Shown here in pieces: positions 42,565 to 51,533 of a DNA stretch of 64,000 nt. A program made the translations under genes and the position numbers. Location: assembly GCF_009741265.1 (NCBI RefSeq), contig NZ_WOWL01000001.1, positions 1,116,001 to 1,180,000 on the forward strand. Reading direction: 5' to 3'. The DNA is from Pseudarthrobacter sp. GA104. GTDB lineage: Bacteria > Actinomycetota > Actinomycetes > Actinomycetales > Micrococcaceae. Position 1 is the stretch's first letter; the number at the start of each line of letters is the position of its first letter. The notes below the pieces were generated by a model. The model saw nothing but the letters and a program-made list of their open reading frames with translations, was not told the DNA's origin and did no database searches.

Positions 42565-45205
42565 CCGTCAGCTTGTATTCTGGGCATCCGGTCACCTCGT
42601 CCTCCACCCTGGAGGTGAGGCTATTGACCGATGCGCCGGGGAAATGGAAGCCGGCGAACACCTGGCCCGGTTCCACCTCGTCGGTGATCCTGGCCTGAAG
42701 GACTGCCGTCCCGTGCCTGCTGCCCAGCCGGACCGGATCGCCGTCGTTCAGTCCCAGGGCGGCGGCATCCCCGGGTTCGATGTCCACCGTCTCGTCTGCG
42801 CTCAGGCGCAGGTTGCCGGTCCGCCGGGTCATACTTCCGGAGTTATAGTGCTCCCCCCTGCGCCCGGTGATCAGCAGGAACGGAAACTCGGCGTCGCATT
42901 GTTCGCCCGGGGGCAGGTAGTTCCTCGCTGCCAGGTGGGCCAGCCCGTCCGGGGTGGCAAACCTCTCCTGGTACAACCGGGGGGTTCCCGCCGAGTCGGC
43001 GGACCCGCACGGCCAGTGCAGAGGCCCTTCGCGGTCCAGGCGGGGGTGCGAGATACCGCCAAACAGCGGCGCCACGGCAGCGCATTCGGCCATGGCTTCA
43101 GCCGGTGTGGCGCAGCCAAGGTCCGCGCCCATCCTGCCTGCAACCGCATGCAGCACCGCAAAGTCGGTGCGGACGCCGGCCGGGGGCTCCACTGCCTGCC
43201 TTACCCGCTGGAAACGCCTGTCGAAGTTGACGAATGTGCCGTCCTTTTCCAGCCAGGCGGCCACGGGGAAGACGACGTCGGCTGCGGCGGCCGTCGCGGA
43301 GAGGAACAGGTCGTTGCAGATCACCAGCGGGCACGCCTCCAGGGCCGCCCGCACGGCCGTGCTGTCAGGGTCCGTGGTGAGAACGTCCTCGCCTATGACC
43401 CACAACGCCTGCAGCGACCCTGCCCGGGCAGCATCGAACATCTGCGGGATCCTAAGCCCTGGCAGGGGCGGCACATCGACCCGCCAGGTCCCGGCGCACC
43501 GGGCCCTGGCCGCAGGGTCCAGGACCTTCTGGTAACCCGGCAGCAGGTCCGGCAGGGCGCCCATGTCGGAAGCACCCTGAACGTTGTTCTGGCCGCGCAG
43601 CGGGTTCACCCCTCCTCCTGCACCCGGGCCCACGGCGCCCCGCAGGAGGGCAAGGTTGGACAGCGTCCGGACACCGTCCGTGCCGTGGAGGTGTTCCGTC
43701 ACGCCCAGGCCGTAAAAGATGGCCGGCGCCAGCGCCTGCCCGTACAAAAGGGCCGCCTGCACGAGGTCGTCCGCCGGGACACCGGAAATCGCGGCCACCC
43801 GCTCCGGCGGGTAGTCTTCCAACAGCCCAAACAGTTCCTCGTAGCCGGTGGTGTGCAGGTCCAGGAAGGCGGTGTCCACCAGGCCCTCCCTGACCAGGAC
43901 GTGCGCGAGGCCGTTGAACACGGCCACATTGGTCCCCGGCCTGGGCCTGAGGTGGACGTCGGCGTACCGGGCCAGCGAGGTACGCCGGGGATCCACCACC
44001 ACCAGGCGGGCGCCGTCCATGACGCGCTGGAAGATGCGGGACCCTACCACCGGGTGGGCCGCCGTCGGGTTCGCCCCCACCAGGAGGACCGCATCGCACC
44101 GCTCCAAATCGTCGAACGGGTTCGTCCCGCCGCCCAGCCCGAACGTGGCGGCCAGGCCGGCCGCGGAAGGGGCATGGCAGAGCCGGGAACAGTTGTCCAC
44201 GTTGTTGGTCCCCATGACGGTCCGGGCGAATTTCTGGGCCAGGTAATTCTCCTCGTTGGTGGCCCGGGCAGAGGAAATCAGGGCAAACCCGTCTGGTTGT
44301 CCGTCCCGGATGCTGCCGAGGCGTGCCGCCACGAACCCGACTGCCTCTGTCCAGGTTGCCGGGGTCAGCGTTCCGTTACGGCGGATCAGCGGGGTGGTGA
44401 GCCGGTCTGCGGAACCGAGGAAGCCGTGGGCAAACCGCCCTTTGACGCAGGCGTGGCCGCGATTGACCGAGCCGTCCCCGGCGGGCTTGACGGTCATGAT
44501 GGTGTTGCCGCGCGTCGAGACTTCCAGGCTGCAGCCCACGCCGCAGTAGCCGCAGGTGGTCAGGGTCTGCCGCTCAAGCGGCAACAGATTGAGCAGCCCC
44601 GGTTCGGACAGGGCTCCGGTGGGGCAGGTGTCCACGCACGCCCCGCAGGAGACGCAGTCGGATTCCGCCCAGGGACCGCCTGTACCCGGCGCCACCACGG
44701 TGCCGGCCCCGCGGCCAACGAGCGTCAGCGCGAACGTACCCTGGATTTCTGCACAGGCACGGACGCACCGGCCGCAGGCAATGCAGAGATCACGGTCAAG
44801 CTTGACGTAGGGGTGCGAATGGTCGACGCCCCGCTCCGGCGGCAGGACAACTCCGGACGGAGCAGCCACCCCGTACTCGGCGCATTGGCGGACCAGTTCG
44901 CTGCGGTCGGCCGGAATGTCCAGCGCCCGGGGAGGCAACCCGGCGACGATAGCCTGCAGCGCAGCACGCCGGACTTCGCGGGAGGCCTCGACGTCGATGC
45001 GCAGGCCGTCCTCGGCCGGGGTGCTGCAGGCGGCGGCCAGACCCCTGCCGTTGACGTCCACCAGGCACGTCCGGCAGGACGCCACCGTGCTGAGCCGGTC
45101 GTCGTGGCACAAAGCGGGGAGGGCCAGGCCCGCCGCACGCACCGCCTCAAGCAGGGTGGCTCCGGACGGCACCTCGACGGCCCTGCCATCAATGAACAGT
45201 TTCAC
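42542..45205 (-). CDS. NAD-dependent formate dehydrogenase, molybdopterin (alpha) subunit
   Basis: 887 aa. An N-terminal 2Fe-2S ferredoxin-like domain (residues 1-80; CHDDRLSTVASCRTCLVD) is followed by a second cysteine-rich region. Two 4Fe-4S motifs (CIACGRCVRAC, CVSCGACVDTC) come next. The bis-MGD domain starts with CGYCGVGC. The molybdenum ligand is Cys in NVDNCSRLCHAPS, so this is the Cys form, not selenocysteine. A C-terminal dinucleotide-binding domain includes LLITGRRGEHYNSGSMTRRT. GTG 45205 overlaps the stop of the diaphorase gene (GTGA). No small delta subunit, FdhD or Mo-cofactor gene is adjacent. Confidence 0.88.
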   Translation of the reverse strand: MKLFIDGRAVEVPSGATLLEAVRAAGLALPALCHDDRLSTVASCRTCLVDVNGRGLAAACSTPAEDGLRIDVEASREVRRAALQAIVAGLPPRALDIPADRSELVRQCAEYGVAAPSGVVLPPERGVDHSHPYVKLDRDLCIACGRCVRACAEIQGTFALTLVGRGAGTVVAPGTGGPWAESDCVSCGACVDTCPTGALSEPGLLNLLPLERQTLTTCGYCGVGCSLEVSTRGNTIMTVKPAGDGSVNRGHACVKGRFAHGFLGSADRLTTPLIRRNGTLTPATWTEAVGFVAARLGSIRDGQPDGFALISSARATNEENYLAQKFARTVMGTNNVDNCSRLCHAPSAAGLAATFGLGGGTNPFDDLERCDAVLLVGANPTAAHPVVGSRIFQRVMDGARLVVVDPRRTSLARYADVHLRPRPGTNVAVFNGLAHVLVREGLVDTAFLDLHTTGYEELFGLLEDYPPERVAAISGVPADDLVQAALLYGQALAPAIFYGLGVTEHLHGTDGVRTLSNLALLRGAVGPGAGGGVNPLRGQNNVQGASDMGALPDLLPGYQKVLDPAARARCAGTWRVDVPPLPGLRIPQMFDAARAGSLQALWVIGEDVLTTDPDSTAVRAALEACPLVICNDLFLSATAAAADVVFPVAAWLEKDGTFVNFDRRFQRVRQAVEPPAGVRTDFAVLHAVAGRMGADLGCATPAEAMAECAAVAPLFGGISHPRLDREGPLHWPCGSADSAGTPRLYQERFATPDGLAHLAARNYLPPGEQCDAEFPFLLITGRRGEHYNSGSMTRRTGNLRLSADETVDIEPGDAAALGLNDGDPVRLGSRHGTAVLQARITDEVEPGQVFAGFHFPGASVNSLTSRVEDEVTGCPEYKLTAVRLSRS

Positions 45206-46914
45206 TCCGGCCACCCGGCAAGTCCGTAGACGCGGGCGAGGCTCCGTACCGCGGCCGGCACGCGGCGGCCGAAGGCGCACAGGCTGCCCGCCGCCATGGT
45301 GCCCAGCACTTCGCGGCGCTCATGTTCGACTGCAGCACCATCCGGCAGCGCCGCGAGGGCACGGCCGCGCCAGGCCCCCACCCGGCAGGGCGAGCACTGC
45401 CCGCAGCTCTCCTCCGCGGCGAACTGCCACAGGTTCTCCAGCACCTGCCCGCCGGTGACCCTGTCATCGAAGGCGACGATTCCCGCGTGGCCCAGCGCGG
45501 CCCCGCGCGTGGCCAGGGCCGCGTTACTCAGCGGCAGGTCAAGGTCCCCTGGGCCAAGGAAGCCTCCCAGCGGTCCCCCGATCTGCAAGGCGCGAAGTAT
45601 CCTGCCATCGCGCAGCCCGCCCCCGAGAACCTCCACGATCCGCCGGACCGGCGTGCCGATCTCCACCTCATATGCGCCGGGCCGGAGGAAACGCTCGGAC
45701 AGGCAAGCGAGCACGGTGCCGGACTCGTCATCAGTCCCCAGCGCTGCGTAGGCGGCTCCGCCGTGCTGCACGATCCACGGGACCGCACTCAAGGTTTCAA
45801 CGTTGTTGACCACAGTGGGGCGGCCGCCGAGTCCGCGCGCGGTGGGAAACGGCGGGCGCGGACGTACGGTCCCGCGTAGGCCTTCGAGCCCGTTGAGCAG
45901 CGCCGTCTCCTCCCCCGAGACGTAGGACCCGGCGCCTTCAGCCACGTGGAACTCCAGGCTGGACCCGCTGCCCGCCGCATCCGGGCCGAGATGTCCTGCG
46001 CTGCGCGCTTCAGCCACTGCCTCCCGCAGCCTGGCGGCAGCGTGCGGGTACTCGGAACGGACAAACACGATTCCCGTGGCGGCGCCGACGGCGAAGCAGG
46101 CCAAGGCGAGGCCCTCAAGCACCCGGTGCGGATCCTGTTCCATCAGGAGGCGGTCGGCGTAGGAACCGGGATCGCCCTCGTCCCCGTTGGCCACCACCAC
46201 TCGCGGCGCAGGGTGCTCAAGCGCTGCCCGCCATTTCGCGGCGGCGCGGAATCCGGCTCCGCCCCGGCCCCGAAGCTGCGCGGCGTCGACCTCGGCGAGG
46301 ACATCGCCGGGTGCTGCTGCGGCGGCGACGCCCGGCCAGACGGACCAGGGCGGCGATGCTCCGAGCAGTCCCGCGGTCACCACAGGGACCCGGGCATCGC
46401 TGGCCACCGGAATGGGTGGGGCCTCCGGCGGCACCGACCCACGCAACTGCGCTGCCAGCCCAGGCCCCGCATGCGGGACCGCGCCATCCAGGGCTGCGGG
46501 ACCGGAGAAGCAGTAGCCCAGGCAGCGCACTGCCTGAAGCGAGACGGATCCATCCCCGCTGCAGGTGCCGCTCTGCACCCCGAGCGCCTCTTCCACCTCG
46601 GAAACGTGCGTGCCGCCGGTGGCAGCGAAACAGGCCGCCGCAGTGCAGACCCGCACATGCCGGGACCCGCGGGGAGCTGCGAAATCGGCGAAGAAGGATG
46701 CCGGCCCCTCGACCGCTGCCGCAGGCAGGTTGAGCGTCCGGGCTATGTCCCTGGGGGTGCTGCCGGAGTTCCGGAGGGCGTCCGGGACTTCATTCACTGG
46801 CCGGCCGAAACGGGTGGCGTACCGGCGGAACGGATCGTCATTGTTCCGGTCCCTCCGGCCATCCATTGCTGCGCCCGGGCGCGCGGGGCTGGGCTCCTGC
46901 ATGTCTCCAACCAT
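45202..46914 (-). CDS. Formate dehydrogenase NADH-binding subunit, fused NuoE-NuoF type
   Basis: 570 aa. Residues about 25-165 are a thioredoxin-like 2Fe-2S domain (NuoE/FdsG type; CTAAACFA and CLGYCFSGP). The remainder is NuoF/FdsB type, with the FMN/NADH site in LRGRGGAGFRAAAKW and NGDEGDPGSYADRLLMEQDPH. GAGSYVSGEETALLNGLEG and the 4Fe-4S motif ESCGQCSPCRVG with a distal Cys (SLCAFG) follow. It passes electrons from the molybdenum subunit to NAD+. In many organisms these are two genes. ATG 46914 has GGAG 5 bases upstream. Confidence 0.87.
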   Translation of the reverse strand: MVGDMQEPSPARPGAAMDGRRDRNNDDPFRRYATRFGRPVNEVPDALRNSGSTPRDIARTLNLPAAAVEGPASFFADFAAPRGSRHVRVCTAAACFAATGGTHVSEVEEALGVQSGTCSGDGSVSLQAVRCLGYCFSGPAALDGAVPHAGPGLAAQLRGSVPPEAPPIPVASDARVPVVTAGLLGASPPWSVWPGVAAAAAPGDVLAEVDAAQLRGRGGAGFRAAAKWRAALEHPAPRVVVANGDEGDPGSYADRLLMEQDPHRVLEGLALACFAVGAATGIVFVRSEYPHAAARLREAVAEARSAGHLGPDAAGSGSSLEFHVAEGAGSYVSGEETALLNGLEGLRGTVRPRPPFPTARGLGGRPTVVNNVETLSAVPWIVQHGGAAYAALGTDDESGTVLACLSERFLRPGAYEVEIGTPVRRIVEVLGGGLRDGRILRALQIGGPLGGFLGPGDLDLPLSNAALATRGAALGHAGIVAFDDRVTGGQVLENLWQFAAEESCGQCSPCRVGAWRGRALAALPDGAAVEHERREVLGTMAAGSLCAFGRRVPAAVRSLARVYGLAGWPE

Positions 46915-46943
46915 GGCCGCTCCGGCCTGGGCGGGGAAAGGGC

Positions 46944-46983
46944 CGAAAGTCCCTCGGGGAGGAGTTCAGCTGGCGGGACTTTC
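46944..46983 (-). promoter_or_regulatory. Inverted-repeat element upstream of the formate dehydrogenase operon
   Basis: CGAAAGTCCCTC (46944-46955) is identical to the motif at 38151-38162. Here the 9-mer GAAAGTCCC also has a facing copy, GGGACTTTC (46975-46983). The 21-bp spacing puts the two arms about three helical turns apart, centre to centre. It sits 30-70 bp before the start, in the region shared with the divergent 47067 gene. Confidence 0.5.
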
Positions 46984-47066
46984 CCCATGGTTCCGCCTGG
47001 CAGGACGCCCTGCGCCGCTACGGCCGGAAGCGTAACCCGCACGGCACCATTCGATAGTGTCTGAGC

Positions 47067-48353
47067 ATGGACGTGGATACGCTGCTCAATTTCCTGTTGG
47101 TCCTTTTCTTCGTGCTGCTGGGCGGGGTGTTCGCGGGGACGGAAATGGCGCTGGTGTCCCTCCGCGAGAGCCAGGTGCGCCGGATGGAAAAATCGGGGAA
47201 GCGCGGGGCCCGGATCGCTGCCCTGGCCGGCAACCCCAATCGTTTCCTCTCCACCGTGCAGATCGGCGTGACCCTGTCCGGCTTCTTCTCGGCCGCCTAC
47301 GGCGCGTCCACCATCGCGCCCGACGTCGAGCCCCTCCTCGAGGGAATCGGGTTCGGCGCCGCGGCCGAACCTGCTGCGTTCATCGGCATGACGCTGCTGG
47401 TGGCCTACCTGTCCCTGGTGCTCGGCGAACTGGTGCCCAAGCGCCTGGCGATGCAAAGCGCTGTCGGCTTCACCAAGGTCCTTGCCCCGCCGCTGGGGGT
47501 CCTCTCCGAGATCATGCGCCCCGCCGTCTGGCTCCTGTCCGTCTCCACCGACGCCGTGGTCCGGCTCTTCGGCGGCGATCCGCACGCCAGGCAGGAGAGC
47601 GTCAGCTCCGAAGAACTCTGGGACATGGTGGCCGAGAGCGAGGAACTGGAGGAACACAGCCGGAGCATCCTCAGCGACGTCTTCGGGGCCGGCGACCGCT
47701 CGCTGCAGGAAGTGATGCGGCCGCGCACCGACGTGACCTTCATCGACGGCAACCTCACCATCGCGGCCGTGCGCAGCATGGTCCGGGACGGCCCGTTTTC
47801 ACGGTATCCGGTCATCGACCGAACGCCCGACGACGTCCTGGGCTTCATCCACGTCCGTGACCTCATGCCCCGGGACGGGAAGTACGACGACGGGCTGGTG
47901 CGTGACATCGCGCGGGAGATCCTCCCGCTGCCCGGCACCAACAAGGTTCTGCCCTCACTGTCGCGGATGCGCAGGCTGGGCCAGCACATTGCGCTGGTGG
48001 TGGACGAATACGGCGGCACGGACGGCATCGTCACCCTGGAGGACCTGGTGGAGGAACTCGTGGGCGAGATCTACGACGAGTACGACACCGGGGCCGAACC
48101 CGAGGACCGCGTCACCAGGACCAACGGGGCGGTGGACGTGGACGGCGGGCTGATCCTGCAGGAGTTCGAATCGGCCGCCGGCATCGAACTGCCGGAAGGG
48201 CACTACGAGACGGTGGCCGGGTTCGTCATTGACCGGCTGGGCCGCCTCCCCCGCGTCGGCGACAAAGTGGAGGTGGCCGGCCACGTGCTGACCGTGACGG
48301 CGATGGACCGGCTGCGCATCTCCCGCATCCGCGTCACTCCCGCCGGCGGGTAG
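47067..48353 (+). CDS. CNNM/CorC (hemolysin-like) membrane protein with CBS pair
   Basis: 428 aa. The N-terminal DUF21/CNNM membrane domain (residues 5-190) has AGTEMALVSLRESQVRRMEKSG, NRFLSTVQIGVTLSGFFSAAYG and LVLGELVPKRLAMQ. Two CBS domains follow (RPRTDVTFIDGNLTI, FSRYPVIDRTPDDVLGFIHVRDL, and HIALVVDEYGGTDGIVTLEDLVEELVG-type sequence). The C-terminal CorC/HlyC module contains LPEGHYETVAGFVIDRLGRLP. Relatives export or regulate magnesium or other divalent cations. The usual tandem second CNNM gene is not next to it. Confidence 0.88.
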   Translation: MDVDTLLNFLLVLFFVLLGGVFAGTEMALVSLRESQVRRMEKSGKRGARIAALAGNPNRFLSTVQIGVTLSGFFSAAYGASTIAPDVEPLLEGIGFGAAAEPAAFIGMTLLVAYLSLVLGELVPKRLAMQSAVGFTKVLAPPLGVLSEIMRPAVWLLSVSTDAVVRLFGGDPHARQESVSSEELWDMVAESEELEEHSRSILSDVFGAGDRSLQEVMRPRTDVTFIDGNLTIAAVRSMVRDGPFSRYPVIDRTPDDVLGFIHVRDLMPRDGKYDDGLVRDIAREILPLPGTNKVLPSLSRMRRLGQHIALVVDEYGGTDGIVTLEDLVEELVGEIYDEYDTGAEPEDRVTRTNGAVDVDGGLILQEFESAAGIELPEGHYETVAGFVIDRLGRLPRVGDKVEVAGHVLTVTAMDRLRISRIRVTPAGG

Positions 48354-48398
48354 ACGGGCGTAGACCGGCGCCGCCACGGACGGTGCGCGGAAGCATTG

Positions 48399-48584
48399 TC
48401 AGTAGTATTTCCGGCTGTCGTGCTGGGGCGGTCGGTCCCCGGAGTCCAGGTGCCCGGTCCACGTTTGGGTCCGGTGATCGTACTTTCCGCATCGCGTGCA
48501 CCGCCGGCGGAAGGTCCCCTTGGGTTCCTCTTCAAGTAACCAGTGATGTCCCAGGTTCAGCTTGCAGAGCAGTTTCGTAAGCAT
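48399..48584 (-). CDS. Small zinc-ribbon-like protein
   Basis: 61 aa from ATG 48584; the frame also allows starts at 48596 and 48608. It reads LLCKLNLGHHWLLEEEPKG, then RRCTRCGKYDH. A CxxC knuckle plus upstream Cys and His pair could bind one zinc. Similar short proteins with a GHxW...CxRCG layout occur in actinobacterial genomes and phages. No function is known. No clear ribosome site, so existence rests on composition and motif. Confidence 0.55.
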   Translation of the reverse strand: MLTKLLCKLNLGHHWLLEEEPKGTFRRRCTRCGKYDHRTQTWTGHLDSGDRPPQHDSRKYY

Positions 48585-48717
48585 GATGAAATCCATCTCA
48601 AAAGGCACGGTAGGAACCGGGCCGGAACCACCGGAGCCGGCTAAATTCTACGCTCCTGGGGACGGCGCATCCACTGTAATTTCATTGGCAGCACCGCCTC
48701 ACGCCGCCAGCCGGCCA

Positions 48718-48758
48718 CCACCGGGACCTCCAGGCGTTCCTTTGCGTGGTCCCGGTGG
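48718..48758 (-). terminator. Hairpin downstream of the ABC exporter operon
   Basis: CCACCGGGACC and GGTCCCGGTGG form a perfect 11-bp stem with a 19-base loop, 14 bp beyond the stop of the minus-strand permease gene. It lacks a T tract. Confidence 0.45.
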
Positions 48759-48772
48759 CATAAGGCCCGGCC

Positions 48773-50392
48773 TCATGCCGTAAGGTCCCTGCGGCGGAGG
48801 GAGAAGGCCGCCAGTCCAGTCCCAAGCGCGGCAACGGCAACCAGGCCCAGCGCCCCGGCCTGGTTGAAGGGCTCCACCGGCATGGCAGAGGAGTGCCGGA
48901 ACGGGCTGGCATCCTGCAGCCACAGCGGCAGGCCGAACAGTTCCCCGAACTCTCCCAGGACAAGCCCCGCTGCCAGCCACCCCCACCCCAGGAGGATGCT
49001 GAGCCGGGGCGCCAACGCGACGGCCGCCGCGGCGGTTGCCAGGAACACCAGAGCCGCGGGAACGTAAGCCAGGGCCGCAGGAACCAGCGACCACGCCGGA
49101 CCGCCGGCGGCACCTGACATGCCAAGGCCGACGGCGGCAGCGGCGCCTGCCGTGGCGGTGACGCCGGTTGCGGAGGCCGCAGCGATCAGCACGTTCGCGC
49201 CGAGCCAGCGGGTCCGGGAGGCCGGCGTGGCCAGCAGCAGTTCAGCCCTGCCCTCGGACTCCTCAGCCCGCATCCTGAGCACGGCCTGGATGCCTGCAGC
49301 CGCTGCGAACACTCCGGCGATGCCCAGCAGGGCGGTCACGAACACGTCGATGAGCCCGGCCCGGCCGCCCGGGACAAGCCGGTCAATGAGTTCCTTGATG
49401 GGAGCCATGCCGGACACGGTCTCGGATACCAGGGGGCCAAGGGCCCCTGCAACGGCACCCAGGGCCGCCGCACCGACGCACCAGCCGGCCAGCGTAGAAC
49501 GCTGCAGGCGCCAGGCCAGGCCGACAAATGATGTGCCTCCCACACCGGCACGCTCCCTGCCGTTGCGCTGGATCAGCAGGCTGGCGCCCACGTCCCGCCG
49601 TCGCCGAATCACCAAGGCGACAGTTCCCAGGGCCACGGCGGCAGCGAGCGGCACCAGCAGCATGGACGGATCCGGGCTCGTGAACGGCCGCGAGCGCTGG
49701 CCCCAGCCGATGGGCGACAGCAGCGACGGCCAGGCACTTGACACGTGGAGCAGGTCCGCAGCCGGCGTCCCCAGTGCGTCGCCCAGGCCGCGGAGCAGGT
49801 ACGCCGCACCCACGAGGGCCGCGGCGGCACCGTTCGCGCTCCTGCCCGAGGGCAGCACTTGGGCGGCCACGGCGGCGAGGCCCACAAAGCAGGCACCGAC
49901 TGTTCCGACGGCGGCCCCGGCCCCCGCGGCGCCCCCGCCGGGCAGTCCGGCAGCGATGAATCCGGCGGCAACGAAGACAGCCAGCACCAGGTTCGCAACG
50001 GCGCCCAGCAGAAGCGTTGCCATCAGGGACGCTGCCCGCGGGGCGGGGACGGACCCCAAGAGTTCAGCCCGTCCGAGTTCCTCGTCCGAACGGGTATGGC
50101 GCACCACCAGGAACGTGCTCATCAGGCTGGCCAGGACCGCGGTGAAGGCGTAGGCCGTGAAGAAAACCACCGGACCGGTGCCGGTCCCGTCAGGCAGGCC
50201 GCGGAGGAACAGGAACGCGGGATTCGATGCCGCCACAGTAAGGATGGCCGCCTGCGATGACTCAGCGCCGAACTGCGTTGCCACGGCAGCCGAGGTGGCA
50301 ACGCCGAGCAGCGAAATGCCCAGGATCCAGACCGGTAACGCCACCCTGTCCCGCCTGGCCTGGAACAGGACCAGCCGCAGCACGCCGTTCAT
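48773..50392 (-). CDS. ABC exporter permease (polyketide/antibiotic-export type)
   Basis: 539 aa, about 12 hydrophobic helices in two similar halves. Each half has the arginine-rich Glu-containing loop typical of these exporters (VVRHTRSDEELGRAELLGSVP and RMRAEESEGRAELLLATPASR). It pairs with the ATPase encoded immediately upstream; the ATG overlaps its TAA. Family members (e.g. in Streptomyces) export drugs or lipids. The cargo here is unknown. Confidence 0.85.
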   Translation of the reverse strand: MNGVLRLVLFQARRDRVALPVWILGISLLGVATSAAVATQFGAESSQAAILTVAASNPAFLFLRGLPDGTGTGPVVFFTAYAFTAVLASLMSTFLVVRHTRSDEELGRAELLGSVPAPRAASLMATLLLGAVANLVLAVFVAAGFIAAGLPGGGAAGAGAAVGTVGACFVGLAAVAAQVLPSGRSANGAAAALVGAAYLLRGLGDALGTPAADLLHVSSAWPSLLSPIGWGQRSRPFTSPDPSMLLVPLAAAVALGTVALVIRRRRDVGASLLIQRNGRERAGVGGTSFVGLAWRLQRSTLAGWCVGAAALGAVAGALGPLVSETVSGMAPIKELIDRLVPGGRAGLIDVFVTALLGIAGVFAAAAGIQAVLRMRAEESEGRAELLLATPASRTRWLGANVLIAAASATGVTATAGAAAAVGLGMSGAAGGPAWSLVPAALAYVPAALVFLATAAAAVALAPRLSILLGWGWLAAGLVLGEFGELFGLPLWLQDASPFRHSSAMPVEPFNQAGALGLVAVAALGTGLAAFSLRRRDLTA

Positions 50393-51333
50393 TACCGCAC
50401 CTCGCTGCTGCGGCCCTTGCCGGCGCTGTTTCCCCCGCTGTCGCCGTCGCTGTAGTGCCGCAGGAACAGGGATTCCAGGGACGGCGGCGCCACGGAGAGG
50501 CCGGTGACCCCCGGTTCCGCAATGGCCGCCAGCACGGCGCCCAGATCCGAGGGATCGGCGTCGAACTCCGCTGCGCCGTCAGTGATGCTCAGCCCGTGAG
50601 CTCCGGGCACGGCAGCCAGCCGCACACCGTCGGACAGTCCCGTTACGCGGAAATGCGTACGCTGCAGGTGCCTGAGTTCGCCCAGGGTGCCCGTTTCCAC
50701 GGCCACTCCGGACCGGATGATGGTCAACCGGTCACACAGCTGCTCCACCTCGCTGAGGATGTGGCTGGACAGCAGCACCGTGGCGCCGTCCCCTGTCACC
50801 CGTTCGATCTGGCGGCGAAACACGGCATCCATCACCGGGTCCAGGCCGGCGCTCGGCTCGTCCAGCAAGTACAACCGCGCCGGGCGGGCAAACGCTGCAA
50901 TCAGGGCGACCTTCTGCCGGTTGCCCCTCGAATAGGTCCGGGCCTTCTTCCGGGGGTCGAACTCAAACTCCTCAACGAGCTCACGGCGCAGATTCTCGTC
51001 CGCGCCGCCGCGCAGTCCGGTGAGCAGGTCAATGACTTCCCCGCCCGAAAGGTTCGGCCACAGGCTCACATCGCCCGGAACATAGGCGACGTCCCGGTGC
51101 ACCGCCTCCGGATCGGCCCAGGGATCGAGCCCGAATACGCGAACCGAGCCTGCTGTGGGACGGATGAGCCCCAGCAGTATCCTCAGCATGGTGGATTTGC
51201 CAGCCCCGTTGGGGCCGAGGAACCCGTGGACCTCCCCCGCTGCCACGCTCAGGTTGAGGCCGTCCAGTGCCTTGGTCCTGCCAAAGTGCTTCGCAAGACC
51301 GCGGGCTTCGATGACAGGTTGTGCTGTATCCAT
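50392..51333 (-). CDS. ABC exporter ATPase
   Basis: 313 aa. Walker A GPNGAGKST, the Q-loop region ending YVPGDVSLWPNLSGGE and Walker B LYLLDEPSAGLDP are clear. The signature is the unusual YSRGNRQKV, in place of LSGGQ, and the H-loop is LLSSHILSEVEQL. A C-terminal regulatory domain of about 90 residues follows. ATG 51333 (MDTAQPVIEARGL) is preferred to the longer frame. It forms a two-gene operon with the permease. Confidence 0.87.
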   Translation of the reverse strand: MDTAQPVIEARGLAKHFGRTKALDGLNLSVAAGEVHGFLGPNGAGKSTMLRILLGLIRPTAGSVRVFGLDPWADPEAVHRDVAYVPGDVSLWPNLSGGEVIDLLTGLRGGADENLRRELVEEFEFDPRKKARTYSRGNRQKVALIAAFARPARLYLLDEPSAGLDPVMDAVFRRQIERVTGDGATVLLSSHILSEVEQLCDRLTIIRSGVAVETGTLGELRHLQRTHFRVTGLSDGVRLAAVPGAHGLSITDGAAEFDADPSDLGAVLAAIAEPGVTGLSVAPPSLESLFLRHYSDGDSGGNSAGKGRSSEVR

Positions 51334-51533
51334 GAGCCGTCTGCTCCTCGGGTCCGTCACGCGAACGCCCAAGGCGGCGCCGGGGCGTTCCGAAGGCGTT
51401 TGCCTACGGGCCGACCAGGCTTCCCGGCTCTCCGTTCCTCAGCATACAAGCGTCCCGCCCCCCGGAGAAGACCGCCCGCGATCCCGCTTGCGGGCGTAGA
51501 CTGGCGCCACCACTCGAGGCGGAGGCAAAGGCT

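Noticed and set aside
44166..44206. A selenocysteine form of formate dehydrogenase
   Set aside because: The molybdenum-ligand position is an ordinary Cys codon in NVDNCSRLCHAPS; no in-frame TGA is present.
42644..45229. An 861-residue open frame on the plus strand
   Set aside because: Antisense to the formate dehydrogenase alpha gene, whose iron-sulfur and molybdopterin motifs are unambiguous.
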